Below, in pieces: positions 7,972-16,678 of a stretch of 64,000 nt of DNA. The position numbers and the translations under genes are program-made. This DNA is from Algoriphagus resistens (GTDB taxonomy: Bacteria > Bacteroidota > Bacteroidia > Cytophagales > Cyclobacteriaceae), in assembly GCF_001442615.1 (NCBI RefSeq), contig NZ_LMXN01000019.1, positions 1 to 64,000 of the forward strand. The letters are read 5' to 3'. The notes under the pieces were generated by a model. The model was not told the DNA's origin and ran no database searches. It worked only from the letters and a program-made list of their open reading frames with translations. Position 1 is the first letter of the stretch, and each line of letters begins with the position of its first letter.

Positions 7972-9627
7972 AGAGCTAACACAGAAGTTTCATTCACTGT
8001 TGGGAGTTTTGATCTCTACAGGACTACAGTAGACCTGGACGGAAAACTCAGCAAAGACGGCAGATTGCTATACAGGCTCAATGTATCAGGCCAGCAGAAA
8101 AAATCACACCGGGATTTTGAATACAATAACAGGTATGTTATTGCTCCTGTGATCAGTTACCGGGTACGTCCCAATACCCTGCTGACTGTTGAATATGATT
8201 ACCAACGGGCGGACATGAGTGATGTGGGATCCTATTACGTATTTTCACCGGAGGGATTCGCCACCTTACCCCTTGAGTTCACTGCTTTATCCCCTGGCAT
8301 GCCTGCCACAAAAATCAACGACCATTCCCTGATCGGCAGCATACAGCATGAATTTTCGCCAGACTGGAAGTTGACCGCACAGGCTACCCATATGATTTTC
8401 AAGCAACAGGGCACTTCCTTGTGGCCTGCAGCCGTAAATCCTGACGGCACGATGCTTCGCGCAGTCTCCAGTTGGGATGCATTGAGTAAGATGACCATGG
8501 CACAGGTTTTTGTAAACGGGGAATTCCATACCGGAAAATTGCGACATAAGATATTGTCTGGACTGGACATGTCCAATAAATCCTACTGGGCTGACTGGGG
8601 GCAGTCCCATCAACTGGATTCTGTAGGAGCAGAATTTGATGTACATAATCCCTATTATGGTATCCCTGTAAACGGTTATCCGAGTTTCGATTTCAGCACC
8701 CCTATTGAACAGCGTGCCCAAGCGGCAGGAGGTACAATCGATCAAAGGTTCAGTGCATTTTATCTCCAGGATGAGCTGGCATTTTTGGAAGACAGATTGA
8801 GATTGACATTGGCAGCCAGATATACAGAAATCTCCCAAGCTGCCTATGGAGGAACCGCCATTACAGATAACAAGATTACCCCAAGAGTAGGCCTGAGTGT
8901 ATCTGTAAATCCAATTACTTCCGTTTACGCCCTATATGATCAAGCCTTTATGCCTCAGTCCGGGAGGTTGTCCAGTGGCAGGGAAGTGAAACCTATTACG
9001 GGAAACAACATGGAAATCGGGCTCAAGCGTCAATGGGCAAATGGCAGATGGAGCACTACCCTTACAGCCTATCAAATTCTGAAGAGAAATGAACTCACTG
9101 CTGACCCCAACAGTCCGCCAAATTCAGGACTTAGTGTGGAATTAGGCGAGAAAACCGCCAAAGGGATAGAGTTTGACCTTAAAGGGAGTTTACTGCCTGG
9201 GCTGAACATGAACTTGAATTATGCCTTTACGGATTCGCGTGTGACCAAAGTAACTGAAAATGTAACTGTAGTCCAGGAAGGTGACATTGTTCCAGGCTAC
9301 GCCAGAAACACATTCAATACCTGGCTGGGATACAGTATCCAAAGCGGGGCTTTGGAGGGATTGGGGTTTTCAGCAGGGCTTACTATACTGGGTGGAAGGG
9401 AAACCTATTGGGATCCTTCTCCGGACCCCAATGAAGTGCTTCCAACCTATACCAAGTTAGACGCAGGCCTGTTCTGGGCTAAAGACAACTTCAAAGTAAA
9501 CCTGAACGTCTTCAACCTCCTTGACGAATACCTTTACAGTGGATCCTATTATTCATGGCTAAATGCATACAATTGGCAGACTGATCCTCCCAGAAATGCA
9601 CGCCTGAGTATAGCCTATAAATTTTAG
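7972..9627 (+). pseudogene. TonB-dependent siderophore receptor, N-terminus missing
   Basis: The open frame starts right after an in-frame stop at 7969-7971 and enters mid-gene: TEVSFTVGSFDLYRTTVDLDGKLSKDGRLLYRLNVSG is the strand pair that normally follows the plug domain of FhuA/FpvA-like receptors. The barrel is then complete to the terminal aromatic residue (NARLSIAYKF). Signal peptide, TonB box and plug, about 250-300 residues, are missing. A start at 8065 is possible but would give a receptor without plug or export signal. Conserved receptor motifs include LYDQAFMPQSG and KGIEFDLKGSLLPGLNMNLNYAFTDS. It is most likely a 5'-deleted, non-functional gene. Confidence 0.85.
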
Positions 9628-9644
9628 GAATGAATTAGGCTAAT

Positions 9645-9686
9645 AAAAAAAAGCTGTCCGCTCACATAAGCAGGACAGCTTTTTTA
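9645..9686 (+). terminator. Rho-independent terminator
   Basis: The sequence AAAAAAGCTGTCC, a 13-base loop, then GGACAGCTTTTTTA forms a strong stem with A- and U-tracts. It can serve the truncated receptor gene on the plus strand and is nearly symmetrical. Confidence 0.9.
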
Positions 9687-9744
9687 TGTGGAGGAAAAAG
9701 TCTGATCTTTATTCAATTATCTTCATCCGGTTAGCATTCTCTTC

Positions 9745-9855
9745 TTATAAAAATGATAAAATGGCCTCATTTACAGCTGATTCATTTTCCATATTACAGA
9801 TATAGACTGAATCAGGGATAAGTAATTCATCGGCCAGAGGATTGATTTTTAACAT
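9745..9855 (-). CDS. Possible 36-residue small protein or gene remnant
   Basis: A minus-strand frame starting at the ATG at 9855 encodes 36 residues (MLKINPLADELLIPDSVYIC, then NMENESAVNEAILSFL). The same frame continues upstream without a stop into the end of the methyltransferase gene (KKWIETKTVVYSG). The composition looks protein-like, so it may be the end of a decayed gene. No family was recognised. Confidence 0.3.
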   Translation of the reverse strand: MLKINPLADELLIPDSVYICNMENESAVNEAILSFL

Positions 9856-9880
9856 TCCGGAATAAACCACTGTCTTGGTT

Positions 9881-10567
9881 TCAATCCACTTTTTCTATAT
9901 TCTGCCAGGTTTTCAAGAAAGAAATAACGCTGAAAGGTCTGGTCAACGATTCTCCTAAAGCTGAAGTTACCTGCTCTTCCTGATCAGTAATTCTTTCAAG
10001 TGAAAAACCCGCGGTTTCCATTAGGCGGACCACTTCAGAACAATCGTAAAGATTAAATCCAAAGTCTGTAAAGGGCAGTTTTTTCATGAACGCCCTGTCT
10101 GCAAATGCGATCACCAATCTCCCACCTGGCCTTAAAACCCGAAAAATTTCCCCAGCCAGCCTTGCCGGATGAGACCAAAAATAGACGGTATTCACGGTGA
10201 GCACTTTATCGAACGTTCCCGAATCCATAAGAATATTCAATCCATCATAGATTTCAAATTTGGTTGCGGCTCCCAGCGTCTGGCTGTTGTTTTGCTCAGC
10301 CATATCCTTCATTGTCCCGGATATTTCCAGACCTATATAATGAATATCTGCTGCCTGATCCATCAGGTATGGTACGTGTGCACCGCTCCCATGGCCAAGT
10401 TCCAAAATACTATCCCTATCCCCGGCTTGCATCAAATCAATTGTGCTTCGGATCATGAAGAAATTCTTTTCATGCATTTCCTCCCCTAGCTCCACTCCCC
10501 TTTTACCGGATGGATGGCTCAGTTGGGAAGCGATCATTTTCATTTCCCTTGTATACCTGCTTTTCAT
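9881..10567 (-). CDS. Class I SAM-dependent methyltransferase
   Basis: The 228-residue protein carries the Rossmann methyltransferase motifs: motif I ILELGHGSGAHVPYL (about residues 60-75), the acidic end of strand 2 in YIGLEIS, motif III-like FDKVLTVNTVYFW, and the post-motif EIFRVLRPGGRLVIAF typical of methyltransf_11/25 enzymes. The substrate is unknown; the N-terminal region (GKRGVELGEEMHEKNFFMI) is typical of small-molecule methyltransferases. It stands alone on the minus strand. Its 5' leader resembles the leader of traJ at 58124-58200. Confidence 0.88.
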   Translation of the reverse strand: MKSRYTREMKMIASQLSHPSGKRGVELGEEMHEKNFFMIRSTIDLMQAGDRDSILELGHGSGAHVPYLMDQAADIHYIGLEISGTMKDMAEQNNSQTLGAATKFEIYDGLNILMDSGTFDKVLTVNTVYFWSHPARLAGEIFRVLRPGGRLVIAFADRAFMKKLPFTDFGFNLYDCSEVVRLMETAGFSLERITDQEEQVTSALGESLTRPFSVISFLKTWQNIEKVD

Positions 10568-10640
10568 GTGTTTATAATTTGATTTTTATAGGTCACATGG
10601 AATCTTGCATGGTAGATAATCATCCCTGTGTGTGACGCTT
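10566..10640 (-). repeat. Leader element shared with the traJ upstream region (copy 1)
   Basis: Read on the minus strand, this stretch contains GATTATCTACCATGCAAGAT, then TCCATGTGACCT and AAATTATAAACAC just before the ATG. The 75 bp before traJ contains GATTATTCATCGTGCGAGAT, then TCCATATGACCT and CAATTATAAACAG at the same distance from its ATG. By eye, about two thirds to three quarters of positions agree. A shared promoter or untranslated control region is the simplest explanation. Confidence 0.6.
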
Positions 10641-10697
10641 CCAGTTATGCCTTTCTTCCTCAGGCAGGCACGATCTCAAATTTTTAAGTAGCTAAAT

Positions 10698-13094
10698 TTA
10701 AAATGCTTTCTGTCCGGAAAACTCCATTGCCTCCCCTTTGCCAAATCCGAAGCTTACTCCCAGCGTAACAAATCTCCCATCTTTCTCCCAAGCATAATTG
10801 GTGAACCCGGGCTGCAGGGTATTCACTTCATAAATCCTGGAAGCAAACACATCCCGCACACTTAAATTTACAATGGCCCTGCCCTTCATCAGTTTCTTCC
10901 GTATTCCCAGGTCTGCAAACACATTTTGGGAAACCGTCCCCTGTAGCGTCTGCTGTCTGGAATTAAAATGGCCGATGAGCTCAAGACTGAAGTCAGCAGG
11001 CAGGTTAAACTTTGAGGTAATCCGTGATGTCCATTGGTCGGCATTGAAATCAAAGGCTGATTCTTCAAAAGTCCCGAACTTCCGGACCCATCCAAAATTG
11101 AAATCCCCGTTGACCGAAAGCCAGTCATTGGGCATGTATTTGGCATTGAACTCCAACCCACCGGACTTGCTGGTTCCGATATTTGCAGGCATAGTGGTTG
11201 CAACATTCTCACTGAACGTGGTTATATTTTCTACCGCGTTGGTAGTATATCTATAATAGAGTGATCCGTTCACAGAAAATGCCCCAAAATCATAAATACT
11301 TGTCAGTTCCAGCGCATCGGTATATTCAGGCTGTAAATCGGGATTGCCGGAATAGATATTGAAGTTGTTCTGAATGCTGAAAAAAGGATTCAGATCCCAG
11401 ACAGAAGGGCGTAATATTCTGCGTGAATAGCCCAGCTGAAGGGATAGATCCGGGTGAAACTTATATGCCCCGTGAATACTTGGAAATAAATCAGTATATG
11501 CCTGGGAGTTTTTCTGTCCTGTAGTGGTCAGTTCAGTATCCACAGTCGTATTTTCCACTCTTAGTCCTCCCTTGATTCCCACCTTATCCACTTCATACGA
11601 CACCGTGGTATATACTCCCAGCACGTTTTGTCTGTAGTCAAATAAATTACTGAGATCAAGGTCAGTTATCCATTCCCCGCCTATAAGATCATTTACAGCA
11701 TAATCATTGGATACCGAAGTCAGAACATACTGGGCACCGGACTCCAGGGTTGTTTTGGAAGAAAGTGGATTGGTGTAGTCTGCTTTAAATGTGTATTCCT
11801 GCTGTGTATTGTCAGAAAGTGTTTCCTGTTGTGTGGTTACCGTTTCGCCTGAAATGAAATCATTGGAATAGTTTGAAACCTGGTCCTTTGCAAAGTAATC
11901 ACTGGTGGCACTGACGATCAGGCTGTGTTCTTTGGATTTGGAATCCGAATCCGAAAAGATTTTGCTTTTGAACAGATTCTTGTAAACAGCTTCATACTGC
12001 CACTTGGGATTTGGAGCCTCAGTGAGCTCAGTTCTCTCCCATTCGGACAGGGGTTGTCCATCCGGATTTAAGGACTTAAAACGGGTTTTGGAATCACCCT
12101 CTTCTGCTTCGAAAGCATATCGCCCGGAAACTGAAAGTGTCCCACTCTCCGAAACCCTGTAATCCCCTCCCAGATTGATGGTATAATACCGCTCATGCAT
12201 TTCACTTTTGCCGGAACTGAGTACGGAGGTCATTTGTGCCAGATCTTTGTTTTCAGACTTATATTCTTCCGGGAAAGTCCTGTGACCTATTCCAATCTGC
12301 GTGAAGAGATTCAGTCTTTCCGTCCTGCGGTTCAGACTGAAACCAAGACTGTGGTTATTTGGCACCCCTGTGTTAAGGGTTACCGATCCGTTGACTCCCT
12401 GTCTCTGGTCTTTTTTGATGACGATGTTGATGATTCCGGAAGTTCCCTCAGCTTCATATTTGGCAGAAGGATTGGTAATTACCTCTATCCGCTCTATCAT
12501 ATCCGCTGTCAACGTCCCCAGTGTATTCCCTTGGGCAAGTACTGAAGGCTTCCCGTTGATCAGTACACGGACACCTGAACTCCCTCTCAGGCTGATTTCA
12601 CCTTTGATGTTGACATACACCGAGGGCACATTGTTCAATACATCCAAGGCACTTGCCCCTGTACTTACCAGATCATTCCCCACATTGAAAATACGTTTAT
12701 CAAGCTCATATTGGGTTTGTGACTTTTCCGCCCGGATGACCACCTCATCCAAACCCTGGCTTTCTTCCTCCAGGTAAAAAATACCGAGATCTGATCCCCC
12801 GTTTACCAATGACATTGGCTTTTTCACTGTTGTAAAACCTATAAAACTGATTTCCACAACCACAGAATCCAAAGCGCTCTGTAACTCAAAATAGCCCTCG
12901 CTAGTTGAGGTGGTTCCAGTTTCCATAAGACCTGTAGCTGCGGAAAGAAACTTAATTGTCGCGAATTCCAATGGTGCCTCCGAACCTTTGATAAGTACTC
13001 TTCCCCGATGGGTTTTGGCTGTAGTTTGAGCCAGACATGCTCTTTCATGAAAGAAAACAAACAGCGTAATAAAAGTCAATAACCTAAGTGTCAT
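10698..13094 (-). CDS. TonB-dependent receptor-like outer-membrane protein (OMP beta-barrel family)
   Basis: The 798-residue protein has a signal peptide (MTLRLLTFITLFVFFHERACLAQ), a carboxypeptidase-regulatory-like domain (residues 28-110, GRVLIKGSEAPLEFATIKFLSA), a plug domain (residues 115-225, LDVLNNVPSVYVNIKGEISLRGSSGVRVLINGKPS, IERIEVITNPSAKYEAEG) and a large beta-barrel with a Bacteroidota OMP-type end. It is the last gene of the minus-strand iron locus, 23 bp after the PepSY gene. It probably imports a chelate across the outer membrane. Confidence 0.88.
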   Translation of the reverse strand: MTLRLLTFITLFVFFHERACLAQTTAKTHRGRVLIKGSEAPLEFATIKFLSAATGLMETGTTSTSEGYFELQSALDSVVVEISFIGFTTVKKPMSLVNGGSDLGIFYLEEESQGLDEVVIRAEKSQTQYELDKRIFNVGNDLVSTGASALDVLNNVPSVYVNIKGEISLRGSSGVRVLINGKPSVLAQGNTLGTLTADMIERIEVITNPSAKYEAEGTSGIINIVIKKDQRQGVNGSVTLNTGVPNNHSLGFSLNRRTERLNLFTQIGIGHRTFPEEYKSENKDLAQMTSVLSSGKSEMHERYYTINLGGDYRVSESGTLSVSGRYAFEAEEGDSKTRFKSLNPDGQPLSEWERTELTEAPNPKWQYEAVYKNLFKSKIFSDSDSKSKEHSLIVSATSDYFAKDQVSNYSNDFISGETVTTQQETLSDNTQQEYTFKADYTNPLSSKTTLESGAQYVLTSVSNDYAVNDLIGGEWITDLDLSNLFDYRQNVLGVYTTVSYEVDKVGIKGGLRVENTTVDTELTTTGQKNSQAYTDLFPSIHGAYKFHPDLSLQLGYSRRILRPSVWDLNPFFSIQNNFNIYSGNPDLQPEYTDALELTSIYDFGAFSVNGSLYYRYTTNAVENITTFSENVATTMPANIGTSKSGGLEFNAKYMPNDWLSVNGDFNFGWVRKFGTFEESAFDFNADQWTSRITSKFNLPADFSLELIGHFNSRQQTLQGTVSQNVFADLGIRKKLMKGRAIVNLSVRDVFASRIYEVNTLQPGFTNYAWEKDGRFVTLGVSFGFGKGEAMEFSGQKAF

Positions 13095-13117
13095 AAAAGA
13101 AAATCAATAAACGCTAA

Positions 13118-14773
13118 TTAAGAACCAGCTTCAACCTTTGCAGCTAATTTGGCAGGCTTTACTACCTGAGAAGTACACACACCCTTTATATCCCCTTTCT
13201 TTCTACCTCTCAATCCGATCAACATAGTAAGACCGCCACAAAGCAACCAGGTAACATCCACAAAAAATGAATCGGAATACCCTAGGGAAAGGGATTTCCA
13301 GAGCCATAGGCCGGAATGAAACCCGTTAAAAACCGGAATCAAAATACCAAAAGAACCAGCAATCAACAGGGAATCACGGTTGATTTTAAACTTATCCTTG
13401 ATCAGAAATGAATAGACAGTATAGGCTACCCAGAAAACAAGAAACAGCCAGCTGATCCATTCAAACCGGTGTTCCATTTCTGCAGGAAAGGTTTTGGTCA
13501 GCAGAAACATCAAGGCAACAGCCGGGTATAGTCCCAGACAGGAACCCAGATAGATAGCTCCTACATTCTGGGTAAAACGGGCCCGATGGGCATAGGCCTT
13601 ACTGCTCCGTGCAGTAATCCAAACCATCACTCCCGAGACAATGACAAAGCAGGTCAGAAGAGCCAGAAGAAAGTAGAGAATCTTCACGAGGACTCCCCCG
13701 AAATTCCCAAAGTGGATGATATGGATAAAATCCCAGGATGCTGTCGCATAAGGTGGGGAAGTATCGGTTGGCTTATATTCTACCAGCTCCCCGTCTGCAA
13801 GCCGATAGATGAATTTGGCATAGTTGAAAAAACCGTCCTTCCTGTGTGTACCGATTGAAATTTCCACATGGGCATTCCGGTCATGGTAATTGTGCACTTC
13901 AGCATACACATCTTTAACCTCCCCTTCTTCAAATTCCTCCAAAGACTTTCTCATCAGGTCATTGATGGAAACCTCTTCTGCCATATAGCCTTCAATAGGG
14001 ATGTTACCATCCATAAAAGCCGGGTAGATGTCATTGGACAAAGCCGCCTCATCACCCTGATAGACAATTTCCGAAAAGGGACCTGCGAATAGGATTAGCA
14101 GGCAAAAGATGGCACCTGTAATGGCGTACATGATCTGAAAAGGAAGTCCTATCACACCCAGTGCAGCATGGGCATCCGTCCAGAGGTTTTTAAGGGAACC
14201 TTTAATCCGGAACGTAAAAAAGTTGGATCCGATTTTTCTCCAATGAACGATCACTCCTGTGATGGTGGCAAATAGGAAGAAAACAGATACTATACCTGCC
14301 AGATAGATTCCAACAGTAGGAATCTGATCGAAAAAGTGAAGCTCATAAAGGAAGTTTCCCAGCGTATGATGTGATGCCTCACTTCTTGTTGTGCCTGTAT
14401 TGAGATAGGTTGCCTCATCCAGCTGCAGGTATAAAACCCCGCTTGCCTCTGAATCCTGAAGTAAATCAAGACCGCTTTTCTTAAGGGTAGTGTCCGTCAA
14501 AGCAGCTGAATAGATATTAACCTGGTTGTCATGGTAATACATACTCAAGGATCGCCCATGCATATCAAATCCGGCAGCTGTAGCCTGGACAATGGCTTGG
14601 TCATAGTCCATCACCGATACCCCTTCGGCTTTTCCATTGGACTCCCACCGGTCAATGCTTTCCATAAACAGTGAAAAAGCCCCAGCAAAGAAAATCACAT
14701 ACAGGCCAATACTTATCACTATTCCGCTTACGGTGTGGGTGTTAAAAAACACATTGTAATTACGCTTGCTCAT
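13118..14773 (-). CDS. PepSY-associated TM-helix membrane protein (ferric reductase-like)
   Basis: The 551-residue inner-membrane protein starts with the family motif YNVFFNTHTVSGIVISIGLYVIFFAGAFSLF. It then has a periplasmic PepSY-like region, a second helix pair (GIYLAGIVSVFFLFATITGVIVHWRKI), DAHAALGVIGLPFQIMYAITGAIF, a second PepSY-like segment, HIIHFGNFGGVLVKILYFLLALLTCFVIVSGVMVW, and four or five extra C-terminal helices. Histidines in the helices (HTH, DAHAAL, HIIHFG) are typical haem/electron-transfer positions. PepSY-TM proteins are implicated in periplasmic reduction of ferric siderophores. Its neighbours in the operon support an iron role. Confidence 0.88.
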   Translation of the reverse strand: MSKRNYNVFFNTHTVSGIVISIGLYVIFFAGAFSLFMESIDRWESNGKAEGVSVMDYDQAIVQATAAGFDMHGRSLSMYYHDNQVNIYSAALTDTTLKKSGLDLLQDSEASGVLYLQLDEATYLNTGTTRSEASHHTLGNFLYELHFFDQIPTVGIYLAGIVSVFFLFATITGVIVHWRKIGSNFFTFRIKGSLKNLWTDAHAALGVIGLPFQIMYAITGAIFCLLILFAGPFSEIVYQGDEAALSNDIYPAFMDGNIPIEGYMAEEVSINDLMRKSLEEFEEGEVKDVYAEVHNYHDRNAHVEISIGTHRKDGFFNYAKFIYRLADGELVEYKPTDTSPPYATASWDFIHIIHFGNFGGVLVKILYFLLALLTCFVIVSGVMVWITARSSKAYAHRARFTQNVGAIYLGSCLGLYPAVALMFLLTKTFPAEMEHRFEWISWLFLVFWVAYTVYSFLIKDKFKINRDSLLIAGSFGILIPVFNGFHSGLWLWKSLSLGYSDSFFVDVTWLLCGGLTMLIGLRGRKKGDIKGVCTSQVVKPAKLAAKVEAGS

Positions 14774-14783
14774 GGACGAAATT

Positions 14784-15065
14784 TTAGCGGCCTAAATAAA
14801 TGGCCAATGCACTGATCAAAGCAATCAAGGCCATCAGACCCCAGGCCTGCCAGACTCTGGGAACCCAATAAGAGACTAGCATCAAGCCTACCCAAATAAT
14901 AAATGCGGTATATACAGCGGTAGGTAAGATTACCGTCCTGTCTGTCCAAATGGCCAATGCCATATGGAAACTGACTGAAGCAAGCAATCCGCCAACTATA
15001 GCTGCCGATAGCTTGCCGAATTTAATCCAGGGGGACTGTGAAAGATATTTTTTGTTTGCAGGCAT
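14784..15065 (-). CDS. Small membrane protein, DUF3649-like
   Basis: The 93-residue protein has three hydrophobic helices (LSAAIVGGLLASVSFHMALAIW, LPTAVYTAFIIWVGLMLVSYWV, AWGLMALIALISALAIYLG). Size, helix number and position between a PepSY gene and a DUF3325-like gene match the small iron-transport-associated DUF3649 family. The family call rests mostly on context. The gap to the PepSY gene is 10 bp, so the two are co-transcribed. Confidence 0.6.
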   Translation of the reverse strand: MPANKKYLSQSPWIKFGKLSAAIVGGLLASVSFHMALAIWTDRTVILPTAVYTAFIIWVGLMLVSYWVPRVWQAWGLMALIALISALAIYLGR

Positions 15066-15073
15066 CTATAGGA

Positions 15074-15409
15074 TTATAAATAATGAGCGCCTATTTCTAT
15101 ACCGGAAATCATCAGCAAGCCTATAGACAAATGCGCCCAAGTTACTTTCCCGAATGGTATAAAAAGAACCATTAAAGAGGCCAGAAGCATCCAGATGATC
15201 ATCCCGGTAACTATTCCGACCGCAAACCCCATTTGCCCGATATAAATCAGGGTGCTCAATAAAAGCGCCGACCCGCTTAGCGAACGGGCCAGCATTTTTC
15301 TGGTTTTCAAAAACAACATGAGGCCATTTGGCTCAATCTCCACCTTCTGTGCTATCGCATACAGGCAGAAAATGGATATAAATGACAGGCAGATGGCTAG
15401 GGTAATCAT
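15074..15409 (-). CDS. Small membrane protein, DUF3325-like
   Basis: The 111-residue protein has four short helices (ITLAICLSFISIFCLYAIA, ARSLSGSALLLSTLIYIGQMG, GIVTGMIIWMLLASLMVLF, WAHLSIGLLMISGIEIGA). DUF3325 proteins occur in TonB/PepSY iron operons of proteobacteria and Bacteroidota, and the arrangement here is the same. The molecular function is unknown. It is separated by 8 bp from the next operon gene and by 32 bp from the DUF4374 gene. Confidence 0.6.
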   Translation of the reverse strand: MITLAICLSFISIFCLYAIAQKVEIEPNGLMLFLKTRKMLARSLSGSALLLSTLIYIGQMGFAVGIVTGMIIWMLLASLMVLFIPFGKVTWAHLSIGLLMISGIEIGAHYL

Positions 15410-15441
15410 GCTATTGAATTCAAACGGTAAAAGGAAAAATG

Positions 15442-16668
15442 TCAGAAGTTTCTAAACAACGCGTTGACAAACACATTGCTGCCATCCAGTTTGGAGCCTT
15501 TTCTGAATCCATCAGGTCCGCCGCCTATAGTGATCTCATAGATATGGGCGTCTCCTCCTGTGACACTTACAGGCACATAGAATTTGCCGTCTTCCACGCA
15601 GTTCAAAGAGAAGATGTCACGGTAGCTTGCATTAGGAAGATTCAATTCAGTTACAGATTTGCTGGCCAGGTTGATCTCGACCAAGGTTCCTGTGTTCTGT
15701 AACAGGTCACCCCAGGCGGGGATATCCGCCTCTTTCACTACGTTGGCATATACGATGTTATTACCTGCATACCATGCATTCCAAATTGCGATGGGTTCAT
15801 CGTACTCAGCAGAAACATCCAGTACATAGGAATCATCGTATTCCCCGTCTTTGATCCGTACAAAAACAGTAGGCTTACCGGCCAGTTCATTGTTTCCGTT
15901 CCACTGAAAACTGTTCAGGTTATACTGATAGATGTCTCCGTTTTCCACTTTGAACGTTCCATTGGTTCTATACCCGGCTGTAGTGCCAGCAGATGCTGTG
16001 GAAACCAAGACTTCAGGATTTGTCAAAGAAGGATAATCATACTTTAGCGTAATGAGGCTATCTGCTAACTGTGTCCAGTTTTCTCTATCTCCGTACAAGG
16101 ACCCCACATAGATTTTATCCCCTTCAATTACAGCATTGGTCCACAAAGCGTTCTTGCCATTTACATCAGGGACATCCATGAAGCCAAAACTTTCGACAGT
16201 GAACCCCTCAAGGTCAATTATGGCATAAGGTGCTTTTCCTTCCTCGTTGGGAAAGTCAGTCAAAAACAGATCACCATTTCCCGTATTGATGATATAGCGG
16301 AAAAAACCTTCTGGTGCCAAGGCTGAATTGGAAATCGCATCAACCTTCACCGGACCATTGTCAGTCAGTTCAAATTTCTCCGTCAATCCCTCTGTATTAT
16401 TGAGGATATAGATAAAACCATCCACACTTGCCGACAGATTGGCCCATCCTTCAAAGCCATTTCCGACAACAGATATATCACCCACCTGAATATCATCTGT
16501 AGTTAGGTAATATCCCTCTCCATCCACACTGGCACCCACCGTGTATTTGGAATTTAACGGGTCCGGTTCTACCGGTGTAGGATCATCGCTATCGCAGGAC
16601 ACCAAAACTCCTCCAAATACCAAAATCATAAGAGACATGGCCCTATTGAGTAAATACTTCATTTTCAT
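15442..16668 (-). CDS. DUF4374 domain lipoprotein
   Basis: The 408-residue protein has a lipoprotein signal (MSLMILVFGGVLVSC; start at MKMKYLLNR). The mature part opens with YTVGASVDGEGYYLTTDDIQ and consists of repeated beta-strand units with N-, W- and Y-rich turns (DGFIYILNNTEGLTEKFEL, GDLFLTDFPNEE), which suggests a beta-propeller. DUF4374 genes stand next to TonB receptors and PepSY genes in Bacteroidota and probably bind a siderophore or haem at the cell surface. It lies 10 bp after the receptor gene in the same operon. Confidence 0.82.
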   Translation of the reverse strand: MKMKYLLNRAMSLMILVFGGVLVSCDSDDPTPVEPDPLNSKYTVGASVDGEGYYLTTDDIQVGDISVVGNGFEGWANLSASVDGFIYILNNTEGLTEKFELTDNGPVKVDAISNSALAPEGFFRYIINTGNGDLFLTDFPNEEGKAPYAIIDLEGFTVESFGFMDVPDVNGKNALWTNAVIEGDKIYVGSLYGDRENWTQLADSLITLKYDYPSLTNPEVLVSTASAGTTAGYRTNGTFKVENGDIYQYNLNSFQWNGNNELAGKPTVFVRIKDGEYDDSYVLDVSAEYDEPIAIWNAWYAGNNIVYANVVKEADIPAWGDLLQNTGTLVEINLASKSVTELNLPNASYRDIFSLNCVEDGKFYVPVSVTGGDAHIYEITIGGGPDGFRKGSKLDGSNVFVNALFRNF

Positions 16669-16678
16669 AGTCTTGAAT

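Noticed and set aside
8287..8838. 183-codon minus-strand frame
   Set aside because: Lies fully antisense to the well-supported TonB receptor barrel; composition is that of a shadow frame.
15549..15610. TGTCAC-type strings resembling the ECF41 promoter
   Set aside because: They lie inside the DUF4374 coding region and lack a TGTC or CGTC box at 16 bp spacing.
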